Shown: positions 17,068 through 24,707 of the stretch, one piece after another | How positions within the stretch are numbered: position 1 is the stretch's first letter | How the letters are laid out: each line of letters starts with the position of its first letter | Source of the DNA: Phycisphaerales bacterium | GTDB taxonomy: Bacteria; Planctomycetota; Phycisphaerae; Phycisphaerales; UBA1924 | Reading direction: 5' to 3' | DNA length: 32,212 nucleotides | Assembly (NCBI GenBank): GCA_022843565.1 | Contig: JALHNK010000020.1 | Span: forward strand, 1 to 32,212 | Notes under the pieces: generated by a model | What the model was told of the DNA's origin: nothing | What the model saw: the letters and a program-made list of their open reading frames with translations, nothing else | The model's database searches: none | Position numbers and translations under genes: made by a program

Positions 17068-18279
17068 TTGCCCCCCACCGCCCCCAACCCATCCCGCTCC
17101 GGCATCCTCTTCACCGCCTTTGAGCCCTCCGGCGATGACCACGCCTCGGTCGTCATCGCCGAGCTGCGCCGTCGCTGGCCCGCACTGCCCATCTACGCCT
17201 GGGGCGGCCGCAAGATGGAAGCCGCGGGCGCCACCATCATCGAACGCACCGGCGAGCACGCCGTCATGGGCGTCCCCGGCATCTCCAAAGTCCTCGAACA
17301 CGTCCGCATCAACCGCCGCATCGAAGAGTGGCTCGATCACAACAAGGTCGCACTCCACATCCCCGTCGACTCACCAGACGCCAACTTCTCCATCTGCGCC
17401 ATGGCCAAAGAGCGCGGCGTCCGCGTCGTCCACCTCGTCGCCCCACAGCTCTGGGCCTGGCGAGAAGGTCGCATTCACAAACTCCGCAAGCTCAGCGAAC
17501 TCGTCCTCTGCCTCTTGCCCTTCGAAGAAGCCTGGTTCACCGCCCGCGGCATGCGCGCCAAGTTCATCGGCCACCCTCTCTTCGATCACGATCTCGACTA
17601 CGCCGACCTCGACCGCCGCACCGCGCATCTTCCCGTGCCCGGCCCCGGCGGCACCAAGCTCGCCCTCATGCCCGGCTCGCGCCCCGTCGAGATCCAGCGC
17701 AGCTTCCCGGCGCTCCTGGAAGCCTTCAACCAACTCCGCGACGACTTCCCCGGAATCGTCGCGACCATCGCCGTCACCAAGCCGCACGTCGAAGACGAGA
17801 TCCGACGCATGGCCCGAAAGATCCAAGGCGCAAACGCCAAGGGCACCGTCAACGGCTGGCCCGAAGGCCTCGCCGTCGTCGTCGGCGATACCGACGCCGT
17901 CGTCCGCTGGTGCGACATGGCCATCGTCGCCAGCGGCACCGTCACGCTCCAGGTCGCCAAACAACTCAAGCCGATGGTCACCTTCTATCGCTTCAACAAG
18001 ATCCTCAAGATCCCCGCCCGTTTCCTCGGGCGCTTCCTCTTCAAAACCGAGCTCTTCACCCTGCCCAACCTCATCGCCGGCAAACGCATCATCCCCGAGC
18101 TCGTCCCCCACTTCGGCGACGGCCACGAGCTCGCCGTGGGCGTCTACCGCCTCATGCGCCAGCCCGGCTACGCCGACGACCAGCGCGCCGAGCTGGCCAA
18201 AGTCGTCGCCCAGTTCAAAGACCACCGCGCCGGCCCCATGGCCGCCGACGCCATCGGTGAGGTGCTCGGGCTGAAGTAG
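17068..18279 (+). CDS. lpxB: Lipid-A-disaccharide synthase LpxB
   Basis: LpxB joins UDP-diacylglucosamine to lipid X to make the lipid A disaccharide at the inner membrane. With the TTG at 17068 the protein has 403 residues, close to the family norm. It has the N-terminal glycosyltransferase motif GILFTAFEPSGDDHA (canonical form GEASGD), GVPGISKVLEHV, a VHLVAPQLWAWREGR segment, FIGHPLFDHD, LALMPGSRPVEIQRSFP, VASGTVTLQVA and a late LPNLIAGKRIIPEL. No ATG lies between the upstream repeats and the first conserved strand, so a TTG start is the best choice; its ribosome binding site is not obvious. The enzyme implies that the organism makes lipid A, in line with the LptE-like gene. Confidence 0.95.
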   Translation: MPPTAPNPSRSGILFTAFEPSGDDHASVVIAELRRRWPALPIYAWGGRKMEAAGATIIERTGEHAVMGVPGISKVLEHVRINRRIEEWLDHNKVALHIPVDSPDANFSICAMAKERGVRVVHLVAPQLWAWREGRIHKLRKLSELVLCLLPFEEAWFTARGMRAKFIGHPLFDHDLDYADLDRRTAHLPVPGPGGTKLALMPGSRPVEIQRSFPALLEAFNQLRDDFPGIVATIAVTKPHVEDEIRRMARKIQGANAKGTVNGWPEGLAVVVGDTDAVVRWCDMAIVASGTVTLQVAKQLKPMVTFYRFNKILKIPARFLGRFLFKTELFTLPNLIAGKRIIPELVPHFGDGHELAVGVYRLMRQPGYADDQRAELAKVVAQFKDHRAGPMAADAIGEVLGLK

Positions 18280-18305
18280 CGTTTCAGTTCCATGCATTTG
18301 GGTGC

Positions 18306-18345
18306 CCCCTCTCTCCGAGAGGGGTCCGACCTGTCCTCAGGTCGG
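18306..18345. repeat. REP-A palindrome, copy 4, with adjoining hairpin
   Basis: CCCCTCTC-tcc-GAGAGGGG (18306-18324) leads into CCGACCTG-tcct-CAGGTCGG (18326-18345). This is the same two-hairpin architecture as 16644-16710. It lies 27 bases after the lpxB stop. The rest of the 240-base gap to 18519 shows no other feature. Confidence 0.88.
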
Positions 18346-18519
18346 TGCCGCAGACCCCCACCATCCTCCCAGCCCAACAGTCGCCCAATATCAACCCCAG
18401 CCCCCTCGCGACTCGCAACTCGCGACTATTTCCCCCCGTCGCAACACGTTCGCGCGCAACTCCGCGCCTCATCACAACTTCCCCCTTGCACCCCACTCAT
18501 CCGACCGCACACTGCACGG

Positions 18520-19104
18520 ATGATCATCACACCGCCATCGTTCGATCCCACACTCACCCGCCAACTCATCGTCGAGATGCTGCACTCAGACTGCACCATC
18601 CCGCAGCTCGCCGAGCAGTTCAAGCTCAGCTTCACCGAGTTCCTCGCCATCATCAAATCGCCCGAGGCGCAAGCCCAGCTCGACGCCCTCGCGCAGCTCA
18701 CGGCCCTCCACACGCAGATCCGCGCCTCCACCCGCCGCGAGACCGCCCTCGCTCGCCTCACGCGAATCGTTGAGTTCACGCTCAACGAGCTCGAGGCCCG
18801 CCGCGCCGCGAGCACCATCCTCAAAGAGCTGCGCACCGCGTCACCAACGGACCACGACGCAGCGCCACCGGACTGCCCAATCCCCGTGCCACCGACCTGT
18901 CCTCAGGTCGGTGCCGACGAGCCCCAACGTCTCCAAATCTCCGAACCACCCAGCAACAACCCCAGTCCCTCACCACATCGCGACTCGACACTCACGACGC
19001 GCGACCTCCATCTCTCAAAGCACACATTGCAACATCGCGACAACTCCGATAGTCTCAAGCACATTGTCAATCGAACACCGGCACAATCTCCCGGAGCTCA
19101 CTGA
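18520..19104 (+). CDS. Putative helix-turn-helix protein with a repeat-derived tail
   Basis: This 194-residue frame is clearly protein-like in its first ~108 residues: TLTRQLIVEMLHSDCTIPQLAEQFKLSFTEF split as two helices with a tight turn, which looks like a helix-turn-helix. A long Ala/Arg/Glu-rich helical stretch follows (about 50-106). After residue 108 the sequence becomes low complexity and runs through a REP-A element at 18890-18913, which is translated as VPPTCPQVGA (about 124-133). The tail may be non-functional read-through of a gene that once stopped earlier. The TGA overlaps the ATG of the lipoprotein gene by one base, so the two are likely co-translated. The family is not recognised with certainty. 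Confidence 0.65.
   Translation: MIITPPSFDPTLTRQLIVEMLHSDCTIPQLAEQFKLSFTEFLAIIKSPEAQAQLDALAQLTALHTQIRASTRRETALARLTRIVEFTLNELEARRAASTILKELRTASPTDHDAAPPDCPIPVPPTCPQVGADEPQRLQISEPPSNNPSPSPHRDSTLTTRDLHLSKHTLQHRDNSDSLKHIVNRTPAQSPGAH
18890..18913. repeat. REP-A palindrome, copy 5, inside a coding frame
   Basis: A perfect CACCGACCTG-tcct-CAGGTCGGTG lies within the 3' third of the helix-turn-helix gene, kept in frame. Other copies lie between genes, so this one is an intragenic insertion or marks a pseudo-coding tail. Confidence 0.9.
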
Positions 19105-19667
19105 TGTCACGACCCGCTTTCGGCCCCACCAACATCGCACTCCTCGTCCTCGCCCTCCTCGCGCCGCTCGCCACCACTCAACTCACCGGCTGCGAAAAGA
19201 AGGCCCCCACCTCCGCCGCAATCGCCGTGACCAAGGCCGACCTCGTCGGCACCTGGCGCTTGGCACCCGGCGGCGAGTACGCCCTCGCAAACATGATCGT
19301 CTGGAGTATCGATGAGTCAGACACGAGCAAATTCACGCCCGAAGGCGCAGAAGATGCTATCAACCTCCTCAAGTCGGCATTTCTCAAGGATCCGCCCACC
19401 TACACATTCCGCGACGACATGACGATCGTCGCCAAGACAAACAGGTTTAGCAGCACGGCGCGAAAGGAGGGTCCCATGTCACCATGGAGAGTAACATATG
19501 TCATCGGTGACCCCGCAGAGTTCAGCGGGACATACGCGATCGAACGCGACCAAGTCATCCTGATGTTCGGCAAGAAAGAGCCCCTGCGCTTCGACTACAC
19601 CGACCGCACCCTCGATCGCCGCCACCCCGACCCCAAGGCCCCAACCTTCCGTCTCTTCAAAGATTGA
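19104..19667 (+). CDS. Small lipoprotein, unknown function
   Basis: This 187-residue protein has a signal segment (IALLVLALLAPLATTQ) and the lipobox LTGC with the acylated Cys at 30, so it should be attached to a membrane. The body opens VTKADLVGTWRLAPGGEYAL, a layout common in lipocalin-like 'GTWxL' domains, and contains GTYAIERDQVILMFGKKEPL, consistent with a small beta barrel; this is only suggestive. GGAG lies 7 bases before the ATG, inside the end of the upstream gene. Its start overlaps that gene's stop (TGATG at 19102-19106). The middle part has somewhat lower GC than its neighbours. Confidence 0.8.
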   Translation: MSRPAFGPTNIALLVLALLAPLATTQLTGCEKKAPTSAAIAVTKADLVGTWRLAPGGEYALANMIVWSIDESDTSKFTPEGAEDAINLLKSAFLKDPPTYTFRDDMTIVAKTNRFSSTARKEGPMSPWRVTYVIGDPAEFSGTYAIERDQVILMFGKKEPLRFDYTDRTLDRRHPDPKAPTFRLFKD

Positions 19668-19703
19668 TCTCAACACGCGCCAATGCCTCGCTCGCGCCCT
19701 TTC

Positions 19704-19746
19704 TTATTTGCCATTTGCAAATTTGCAAATTTGCTATTTGCGATTT
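19704..19746. repeat. ATTTGCN heptamer array
   Basis: TATTTGC, CATTTGC, AAATTTGC, AAATTTGC, TATTTGC and GATTT fill the gap between the convergent lipoprotein and rnr genes. It is the third array of this type in the window. Confidence 0.85.
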
Positions 19747-19772
19747 CCCCGCCCCCCCTCGGCCCTCCCCCC

Positions 19773-22223
19773 TCACTTATCCCGCCGCGGGTTCCCCTTC
19801 GCCTTATCGCGGCTCTTGCTCTTCTGGCTGCGCCGTGACGAGCCGGACTGCCCGTGCTTGATCACGTCCCAATCCAGCGACAGACCGCCGCCGATCCCAC
19901 CGCCGCGCGACGCCAGACTGTCCGGGTCCATCTTCGGGATCTTCTTGCCCTTGCCCTTCTCGCGGCTCGCCGCATCCGCGATATTCACTTCCATCTTCCG
20001 CATCGCCAGATCGACCTTCATGATCGTCACCGTCACGCGATCACCGATGCTGAAGCTCCGCCCACTGCCGGAGTTCACCAGCGCCCCGCTCCGCTGATCG
20101 ATCCGCCACGCGCCGCTGCGCCCGTCCTTCCCCGCCGGCAGCTCTTCCTTCTTGATGAAACCCTCGGCCAGGTACTTGTCCAACTTCACGAACACTCCCG
20201 CGTTCGTCACGCCCGTACACAGCGCGCCAAACTCCTCGCCGATGTGCTCCGACAGCAACTGCAAAACCAGGAACGAGCGCAGGCTCTGCTCCGCGCCCGC
20301 CGCGTTCTCTTCGGTGGACGTGCAGCTCCGGCCGATCTTCGCCAGCGTGTCGTGGTCCGGGCACATCGGGCTCTCGCGCAGTTGCTTGCCCAGCCGCTCG
20401 CGATCCTCGTCCTCGCGCGCCGGGTTCCGCCCGTTGTCCGTGAGTCGCAAGTACTCCGCCAGCGCCCGATGCACCGTCAGGTCCGGGTACCGTCGGATCG
20501 GGCTGGTGAAGTGCGCGTACGCCTCGCTGGCCAGCGCAAAGTGCCCGACCAGCGACGGCGAATACTCCGCCTTGGTCAGCGTCCGCAGCACCGCAAAGTG
20601 GACCGCCGGCGCAGCAGCCGTGCCGCGCGTCGCGTCCAGCAAGCTCTGCAGCTCCTTCCGCGACGGGCGCTTCGGAATCGCAAAGCCCGCAACCCGCGCC
20701 GCCGTTCGCAGATCATCCACATCCCCCGGCACCGGCTCCGGATGAATCCGCCGGATCAGCGGCACCTTCACCCGCTCAAACAACCGCGCCAGCACCTCAT
20801 TGGCCTCCACCATGAACATCTCGATCAGCGTGTGCGTGAACGCGCCGTCCTCCTGCTGCGCATCGATCACGCGCCCCTGATCGTCATACACCAGCACCAC
20901 CTCCGGCAGCTCAAGATGGATCATGCCCGCCTCGCGCCGGCGCACGCGGATCGCCTTGGCGCACGCGTCCATCTCGCGCAGCGTGCTCACGAGCTGCTCG
21001 GTGTAGACCGGCTCGGTCTTGGCGTGCTTCTTCGCTTCCTCGTGATCGCCATCGATCAGCGCCTGCGCTTCCAGATACGTCAGCCGCTTGGTGCTCTTGA
21101 TGCACACCTGCGCCACGCCGCTGCTCACCAGCTCGCCCTTGCGGTTGTAACGCATGAAGCTCGACTTGCAAAACCGCGGCACGCCCTCCTGCAACGAGCA
21201 GATGCCGTTGCTCAACACTTCCGGCAACATCGGGATCACCTGCCGCGGCAGATAGCAGCTATTGCCACGTTTCTTCGCTTCCTCATCCAGCACCGAGCCG
21301 ATCGGGATGAAGTGGGCCACGTCCGCGATATGTACGCCCAGCTCCCAGCCCTGCCCGCCATCGGGCAGCGAGACACGCTTGATCTGGATCGCGTCGTCGT
21401 AGTCCTTGGCGTCCGGCGGGTCGATGGTGATGATGTACTCGCCCCGCAAGTCCTCGCGGTCCTTCCAACCCTCGCGCTCGCAGCGCTCGATATCGCGCTC
21501 GAACTGCGCCGCGGCTCCGCGTGCCTGCTCCACCACGCGCTCCGGAAACTCGCCGGGCAGGTTGTACGCCGCGATCGTCGCCTGAGTCTCAACACTCGGC
21601 AGCCCCGCCTCGCCGAGCACATCAACGATCACACCCTCAGCGAGGTTGTTCCCCTGCTGATAGTGCATGATCTCAACGACGACCTTGTCGCCCTGGTTCG
21701 CGTTCTTGCTCTGCGGATCGCGCACGACGATGGGGTCGGTCAGCTCGCGCCCGTCGGGATACACAACCCACGTCGTGCCCTGCTTGACCAGTTCGCCGGT
21801 GAACTTGGATCGCTTGCGCGCGATGACGCGCGTGATCATGCCGGTGATGTCGTCCGGGCCGTTGCGCCCGCCGCGCTTGATCTTGACTTCGACCGTGTCG
21901 CCGGTCAACGCATCGCCGACGCCATCGGGCGGGATGAACACGTCGCCCTCGCGCGCGTGATCCTCCGGAATCACAAACCCGAAGCCCTTCATGTTCTTGC
22001 GGAACATGCCCACGATCACATCGGCGATCCGCGGCAGCGTGACCTTGCCCTGCGCCCCGATCAGCAGCTTCCCATCATCCGCCAACCGCTTGACCGACTG
22101 ACCGAAAACGCCAAGCTCCGCCGCGTCGATGCCCAGGTCACGCATCAGGGTCGGGATGTCCGCGGGTTCGTAGGTGTCGTGACGAAGATGCTCGATCAGA
22201 CGGCGCGTGTAGCGGTCGCTCAT
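19773..22223 (-). CDS. rnr: Ribonuclease R
   Basis: RNase R is a processive 3'-5' exoribonuclease that can degrade structured RNA. The protein has 816 residues. An N-terminal winged-helix-like region covers about 1-65 and cold-shock domains follow to about 220. The RNB catalytic domain has TIDPPDAKDYDDA (266-278) with metal-binding Asp268, Asp274, Asp276 and Asp277, and a conserved HFTSPIRRYPDL at 571-582. The S1 domain (about 663-750) is followed by a Lys/Arg-rich tail (751-816), as is usual for RNase R. The ATG at 22223 starts a normal family N terminus (MSDRYTRRLIEHL). The upstream 126-base gap to glyQS holds a CCCAGTG-type heptamer array. Confidence 0.97.
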   Translation of the reverse strand: MSDRYTRRLIEHLRHDTYEPADIPTLMRDLGIDAAELGVFGQSVKRLADDGKLLIGAQGKVTLPRIADVIVGMFRKNMKGFGFVIPEDHAREGDVFIPPDGVGDALTGDTVEVKIKRGGRNGPDDITGMITRVIARKRSKFTGELVKQGTTWVVYPDGRELTDPIVVRDPQSKNANQGDKVVVEIMHYQQGNNLAEGVIVDVLGEAGLPSVETQATIAAYNLPGEFPERVVEQARGAAAQFERDIERCEREGWKDREDLRGEYIITIDPPDAKDYDDAIQIKRVSLPDGGQGWELGVHIADVAHFIPIGSVLDEEAKKRGNSCYLPRQVIPMLPEVLSNGICSLQEGVPRFCKSSFMRYNRKGELVSSGVAQVCIKSTKRLTYLEAQALIDGDHEEAKKHAKTEPVYTEQLVSTLREMDACAKAIRVRRREAGMIHLELPEVVLVYDDQGRVIDAQQEDGAFTHTLIEMFMVEANEVLARLFERVKVPLIRRIHPEPVPGDVDDLRTAARVAGFAIPKRPSRKELQSLLDATRGTAAAPAVHFAVLRTLTKAEYSPSLVGHFALASEAYAHFTSPIRRYPDLTVHRALAEYLRLTDNGRNPAREDEDRERLGKQLRESPMCPDHDTLAKIGRSCTSTEENAAGAEQSLRSFLVLQLLSEHIGEEFGALCTGVTNAGVFVKLDKYLAEGFIKKEELPAGKDGRSGAWRIDQRSGALVNSGSGRSFSIGDRVTVTIMKVDLAMRKMEVNIADAASREKGKGKKIPKMDPDSLASRGGGIGGGLSLDWDVIKHGQSGSSRRSQKSKSRDKAKGNPRRDK

Positions 22224-22320
22224 GGACCAACGATAGGGGCGTTGCCACGATCACACCCGCCCGAAGCCGCGGCTTGTGCGAACGCTCACACCCGCCGGGG
22301 CACGACGCAACTCGCGTTTT

Positions 22321-22351
22321 CCCAATGCCCAGTGCCCGATGCCCAGTGCCT
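22321..22351. repeat. CCCAGTG-type heptamer array
   Basis: CCCAATG, CCCAGTG, CCCGATG and CCCAGTG are spaced at 7 bases, followed by CC-TATTCGCC. The array ends in the glyQS stop codon region. A complementary-type array (GGCACTG) follows rpsA at 31939-31967. Confidence 0.85.
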
Positions 22352-23960
22352 ATTCGCCAAGCTTCTCGCCCAAGAACGCCGCGACCTTGTCGATCGCCAT
22401 GCGTTGCTGGCCGCCGGTATCGCGATCGCGCACGGTCACCGTCTGGTCTTTCAGCGTGTCAGCGTCGATCGTGAAGCAGAACGGGCAGCCGGCTTCGTCC
22501 ATGCGGGCGTAGCGCTTGCCGATGTTCTGCTTCTCGTCGAACTCGACCATGCCGAGCTTGCCGAAGCGCCTCTTCAGTTCGGCGTGAAGCTTCTGGGCGA
22601 CTTCGGGCAGGCCGTCTTTGTCCATGAGCGGAAACACCGCGGCCTTGATCGGCGCGACGCGCGGGTGGAACTTCATGAACTCCGGCGAAGCGCGGGTCTC
22701 GTCCTTGGTGTAGGCCTCGCAGAGCAGCGCGAGCACGCCGCGATCGAGGCCGGCGCTGGGCTCGATGACATGGGGGATGTACGCGACGCCGCGGCGGGAG
22801 CCGTTGGGCAGGATGTCGCCTCGCGCGGTGTCACGGAACTCCATCTTGGTGCCGCTGTGCTTTTGGTGCTGGGTGAGGTCAAAGTTGCCGCGATAGGCGA
22901 TGCCCTCCAGCTCGCCGAAGCCTGGCGAGGTGAAGGGGAAGCGGTACTCGATGTCGCTGGTGGCCTGCGAATAGTGGGCCAGCTCGTCCTTGTCGTGCTC
23001 GCGCAGGATGAGATTCTCAGAGCCGAGGCCGATGGACTGCCACCAGGCCATACGCCAATCGCGGAAGAACTTGTACCACGCGATCGGGTCGGCGGTGGTC
23101 TTCTCGTCGCCCTCCAGATGCTCCGGCGGAACGACGAAGAACTCGATCTCCATCTGCTCAAACTCGCGCGAGCGGAACGTGAAGTTGCGAGGCGTCACCT
23201 CGTTGCGGAAGCTCGGCCCGGTCTGCGCAATGCCGAACGGCACGCGCACGCGGTTGGTGTCCCAGACGTTCTTTGCCTGCACGAAGATGCCCTGGGCGGT
23301 CTCGGGGCGCAGATACGCCTTGTTCGCTTCGTCGCGAATCGCGCCGGGCACGGTATCAAACATCAGATTGAACATCCGCGGCTCAGTCAGCGTGCCCGGC
23401 TTCTCCGCCTCCGGCGCAATGACGCGATCCCAAGGCTGCGGGAGCGAGCTCAACGTAACACTCTTCACCTCGCCGAACAGCTTCTCGGCCTTCTTGCGCT
23501 GCGCCTTCTCGCTCGGCTGATCACCCACGTACGCGAACACCGGCTTGTCGCCCGCCTCGCCGCTGACCGGAACAAAGACCTGCACATGGTCATACCGGTA
23601 GCGGCCGCGCGTCTCGCGGCAGTCAACCATCGGATCATTGAAGCCATCGACGTGGCCGCTGGCCTTCCAGACCTTCGGGTGCTGGATGATGCGCGTATCG
23701 ACCATCACCATACTGACCGGCTCGCCATCGGGGCCGACCTTGCCCCAGCAGGGGTTCATGACGACGTCTTGGATCCAGGCTTCGCGGAGGTTGCGCTTCA
23801 GGAGCGTGCCGAGCGGGCCGTAGTCCCAGAAGCCGTTGATGCCGCCGTAGATCTCAGAGGTCTGGTACACAAACCCGCGGCGTTTGCAGAGGGACATGAT
23901 CGCGTCCATGCTCTTGGGCGCGGGGACGTTTGCGGCGGGCGTAGTGGGGTCGTGTGGCAT
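22350..23960 (-). CDS. glyQS: Glycine--tRNA ligase, alpha2 (eukaryote/archaea-like) type
   Basis: This class II synthetase charges tRNA-Gly. The 536-residue single chain corresponds to the homodimeric GlyRS form, not the alpha2beta2 form of E. coli. Landmarks are DYGPLGTLLKRN (46-57), WKASGHVDGFNDPMVDC (98-114), AYLRPETAQGIFV (215-227), motif 2 FRNEVTPRNFTFRSREFEQMEIEFF (251-275, split here by the loop), motif 3 VIEPSAGLDRGVLALL and the C-terminal anticodon-binding domain with PLMDKDGL. The start is the ATG at 23960; the first 17 residues are a short extension. The gene is followed by rnr on the same strand after 126 bases. Confidence 0.97.
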   Translation of the reverse strand: MPHDPTTPAANVPAPKSMDAIMSLCKRRGFVYQTSEIYGGINGFWDYGPLGTLLKRNLREAWIQDVVMNPCWGKVGPDGEPVSMVMVDTRIIQHPKVWKASGHVDGFNDPMVDCRETRGRYRYDHVQVFVPVSGEAGDKPVFAYVGDQPSEKAQRKKAEKLFGEVKSVTLSSLPQPWDRVIAPEAEKPGTLTEPRMFNLMFDTVPGAIRDEANKAYLRPETAQGIFVQAKNVWDTNRVRVPFGIAQTGPSFRNEVTPRNFTFRSREFEQMEIEFFVVPPEHLEGDEKTTADPIAWYKFFRDWRMAWWQSIGLGSENLILREHDKDELAHYSQATSDIEYRFPFTSPGFGELEGIAYRGNFDLTQHQKHSGTKMEFRDTARGDILPNGSRRGVAYIPHVIEPSAGLDRGVLALLCEAYTKDETRASPEFMKFHPRVAPIKAAVFPLMDKDGLPEVAQKLHAELKRRFGKLGMVEFDEKQNIGKRYARMDEAGCPFCFTIDADTLKDQTVTVRDRDTGGQQRMAIDKVAAFLGEKLGE

Positions 23961-23989
23961 AGGGCGAAAGGTATTCAGCCGCGGGGCGG

Positions 23990-24021
23990 CAGTCTTCAGG
24001 TGTCAGTCTTCAGTCGTCAGC
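23990..24021. repeat. TCAGTNN heptamer array
   Basis: CAGTCTT, CAGGTGT, CAGTCTT, CAGTCGT and CAGC recur at 7-base spacing upstream of glyQS. It belongs to the same family as the S23-cassette arms and the perfect array at 218-306. Confidence 0.85.
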
Positions 24022-24030
24022 TTGATGCAG

Positions 24031-24057
24031 AAAGCCCCGGCGCTCGTGCGCCGGGGC
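24031..24057 (-). terminator. Probable terminator after the second receiver-like gene
   Basis: GCCCCGGCG-ctcgtg-CGCCGGGGC is a perfect 9-bp stem; in the minus direction it is followed by TTTCTGC. It lies about 100 bases after the receiver-like stop codon and upstream of glyQS. The T-tract is short. Confidence 0.6.
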
Positions 24058-24109
24058 CTTGGGGTTTTGGTCTCACGGCTGCCGATTGCCGGCGAAGCGG
24101 TTGCCGCTT

Positions 24110-24143
24110 GTCTGCGGGAGGCAGGCGAGGACGCCTGCCCCAC
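24110..24143. repeat. REP-C half element
   Basis: GGCAGGCG-agga-CGCCTGCC with flanking TCTGCGGGA and CCAC matches the right arm of the large inverted repeat at 28339-28399. The left arm is missing here. Confidence 0.8.
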
Positions 24144-24161
24144 AACATGAACCCGGGGCCG

Positions 24162-24530
24162 CTATGTCGCGGATCGGTCGAGGTCTTGCAGAATCTCGGG
24201 GAGGCGGGCGCTGAACGCGCCGCGGGTGAGAACGCTCTCGGCGCCAGCCGCGGCGGCTTCGCGGAGTGCGCCGACTTCGACATGCGGGCCGAAGGCGACG
24301 ACGCGGATCTGGCGCTCGGGCGTGGCGGGGAGCTTGCGGATATGGGCGAGCAGTTCCATGGTCACCGGCCCGGCTTCGAGGTCCAGGATCAGGGCCTTGA
24401 CCTGCGAGTCGGCCAGTCGGGCATCGAGCATCTCCAGAGTTCGTGCCGGGCGGCAGGGAATCCCGAGCGAATCGGCGGTGGATTTGACTTTGGTCGCCCA
24501 CAACAAATCGGAGCAGCAGTAGAGTATCAT
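24162..24530 (-). CDS. Receiver-like (CheY-fold) protein lacking clear phospho-acceptor context
   Basis: This 122-residue protein is a single domain with CheY-like rhythm. It opens MILYCCSDLLWATKVKSTAD, has a beta-3 strand KALILDLEAGPVTMELLAHI in which the Asp of LILDLE is at the phospho-acceptor position, then QIRVVAFGPHVEVGALREAAAAGAESVL and a last helix. The early acidic pair is reduced to a single Asp (CSDLLW), and the beta-4 Thr/Ser is replaced (VAFGPH). Phosphotransfer is therefore uncertain and it may be a pseudo-receiver. AGGGG lies 5 bases before the ATG. It is divergent from gdhA; the 177-base gap must carry both promoters, but none was recognised. Confidence 0.75.
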   Translation of the reverse strand: MILYCCSDLLWATKVKSTADSLGIPCRPARTLEMLDARLADSQVKALILDLEAGPVTMELLAHIRKLPATPERQIRVVAFGPHVEVGALREAAAAGAESVLTRGAFSARLPEILQDLDRSAT

Positions 24531-24707
24531 CGTGACCCCTCGGGGTGCCCGGATCCGTGCGTTTGGCGTGGTGGGAAACGCTCCCAGCACATCGCAAGCG
24601 TTCGACGGTATGCTGGCGATCCCGAGGGCTGACCCCGCGACCGAACGTCCACTCGTGGCAACTGCCGGATCTCTGCGCGACACTTCACTTTTACAGGACC
24701 CGTGACG

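Noticed and set aside
19854-24632. Very long plus-strand open frame opposite rnr and glyQS
   Set aside because: It is the antisense shadow of two certain genes in GC-rich DNA; its sequence is Arg/His/Leu-rich and family-less.
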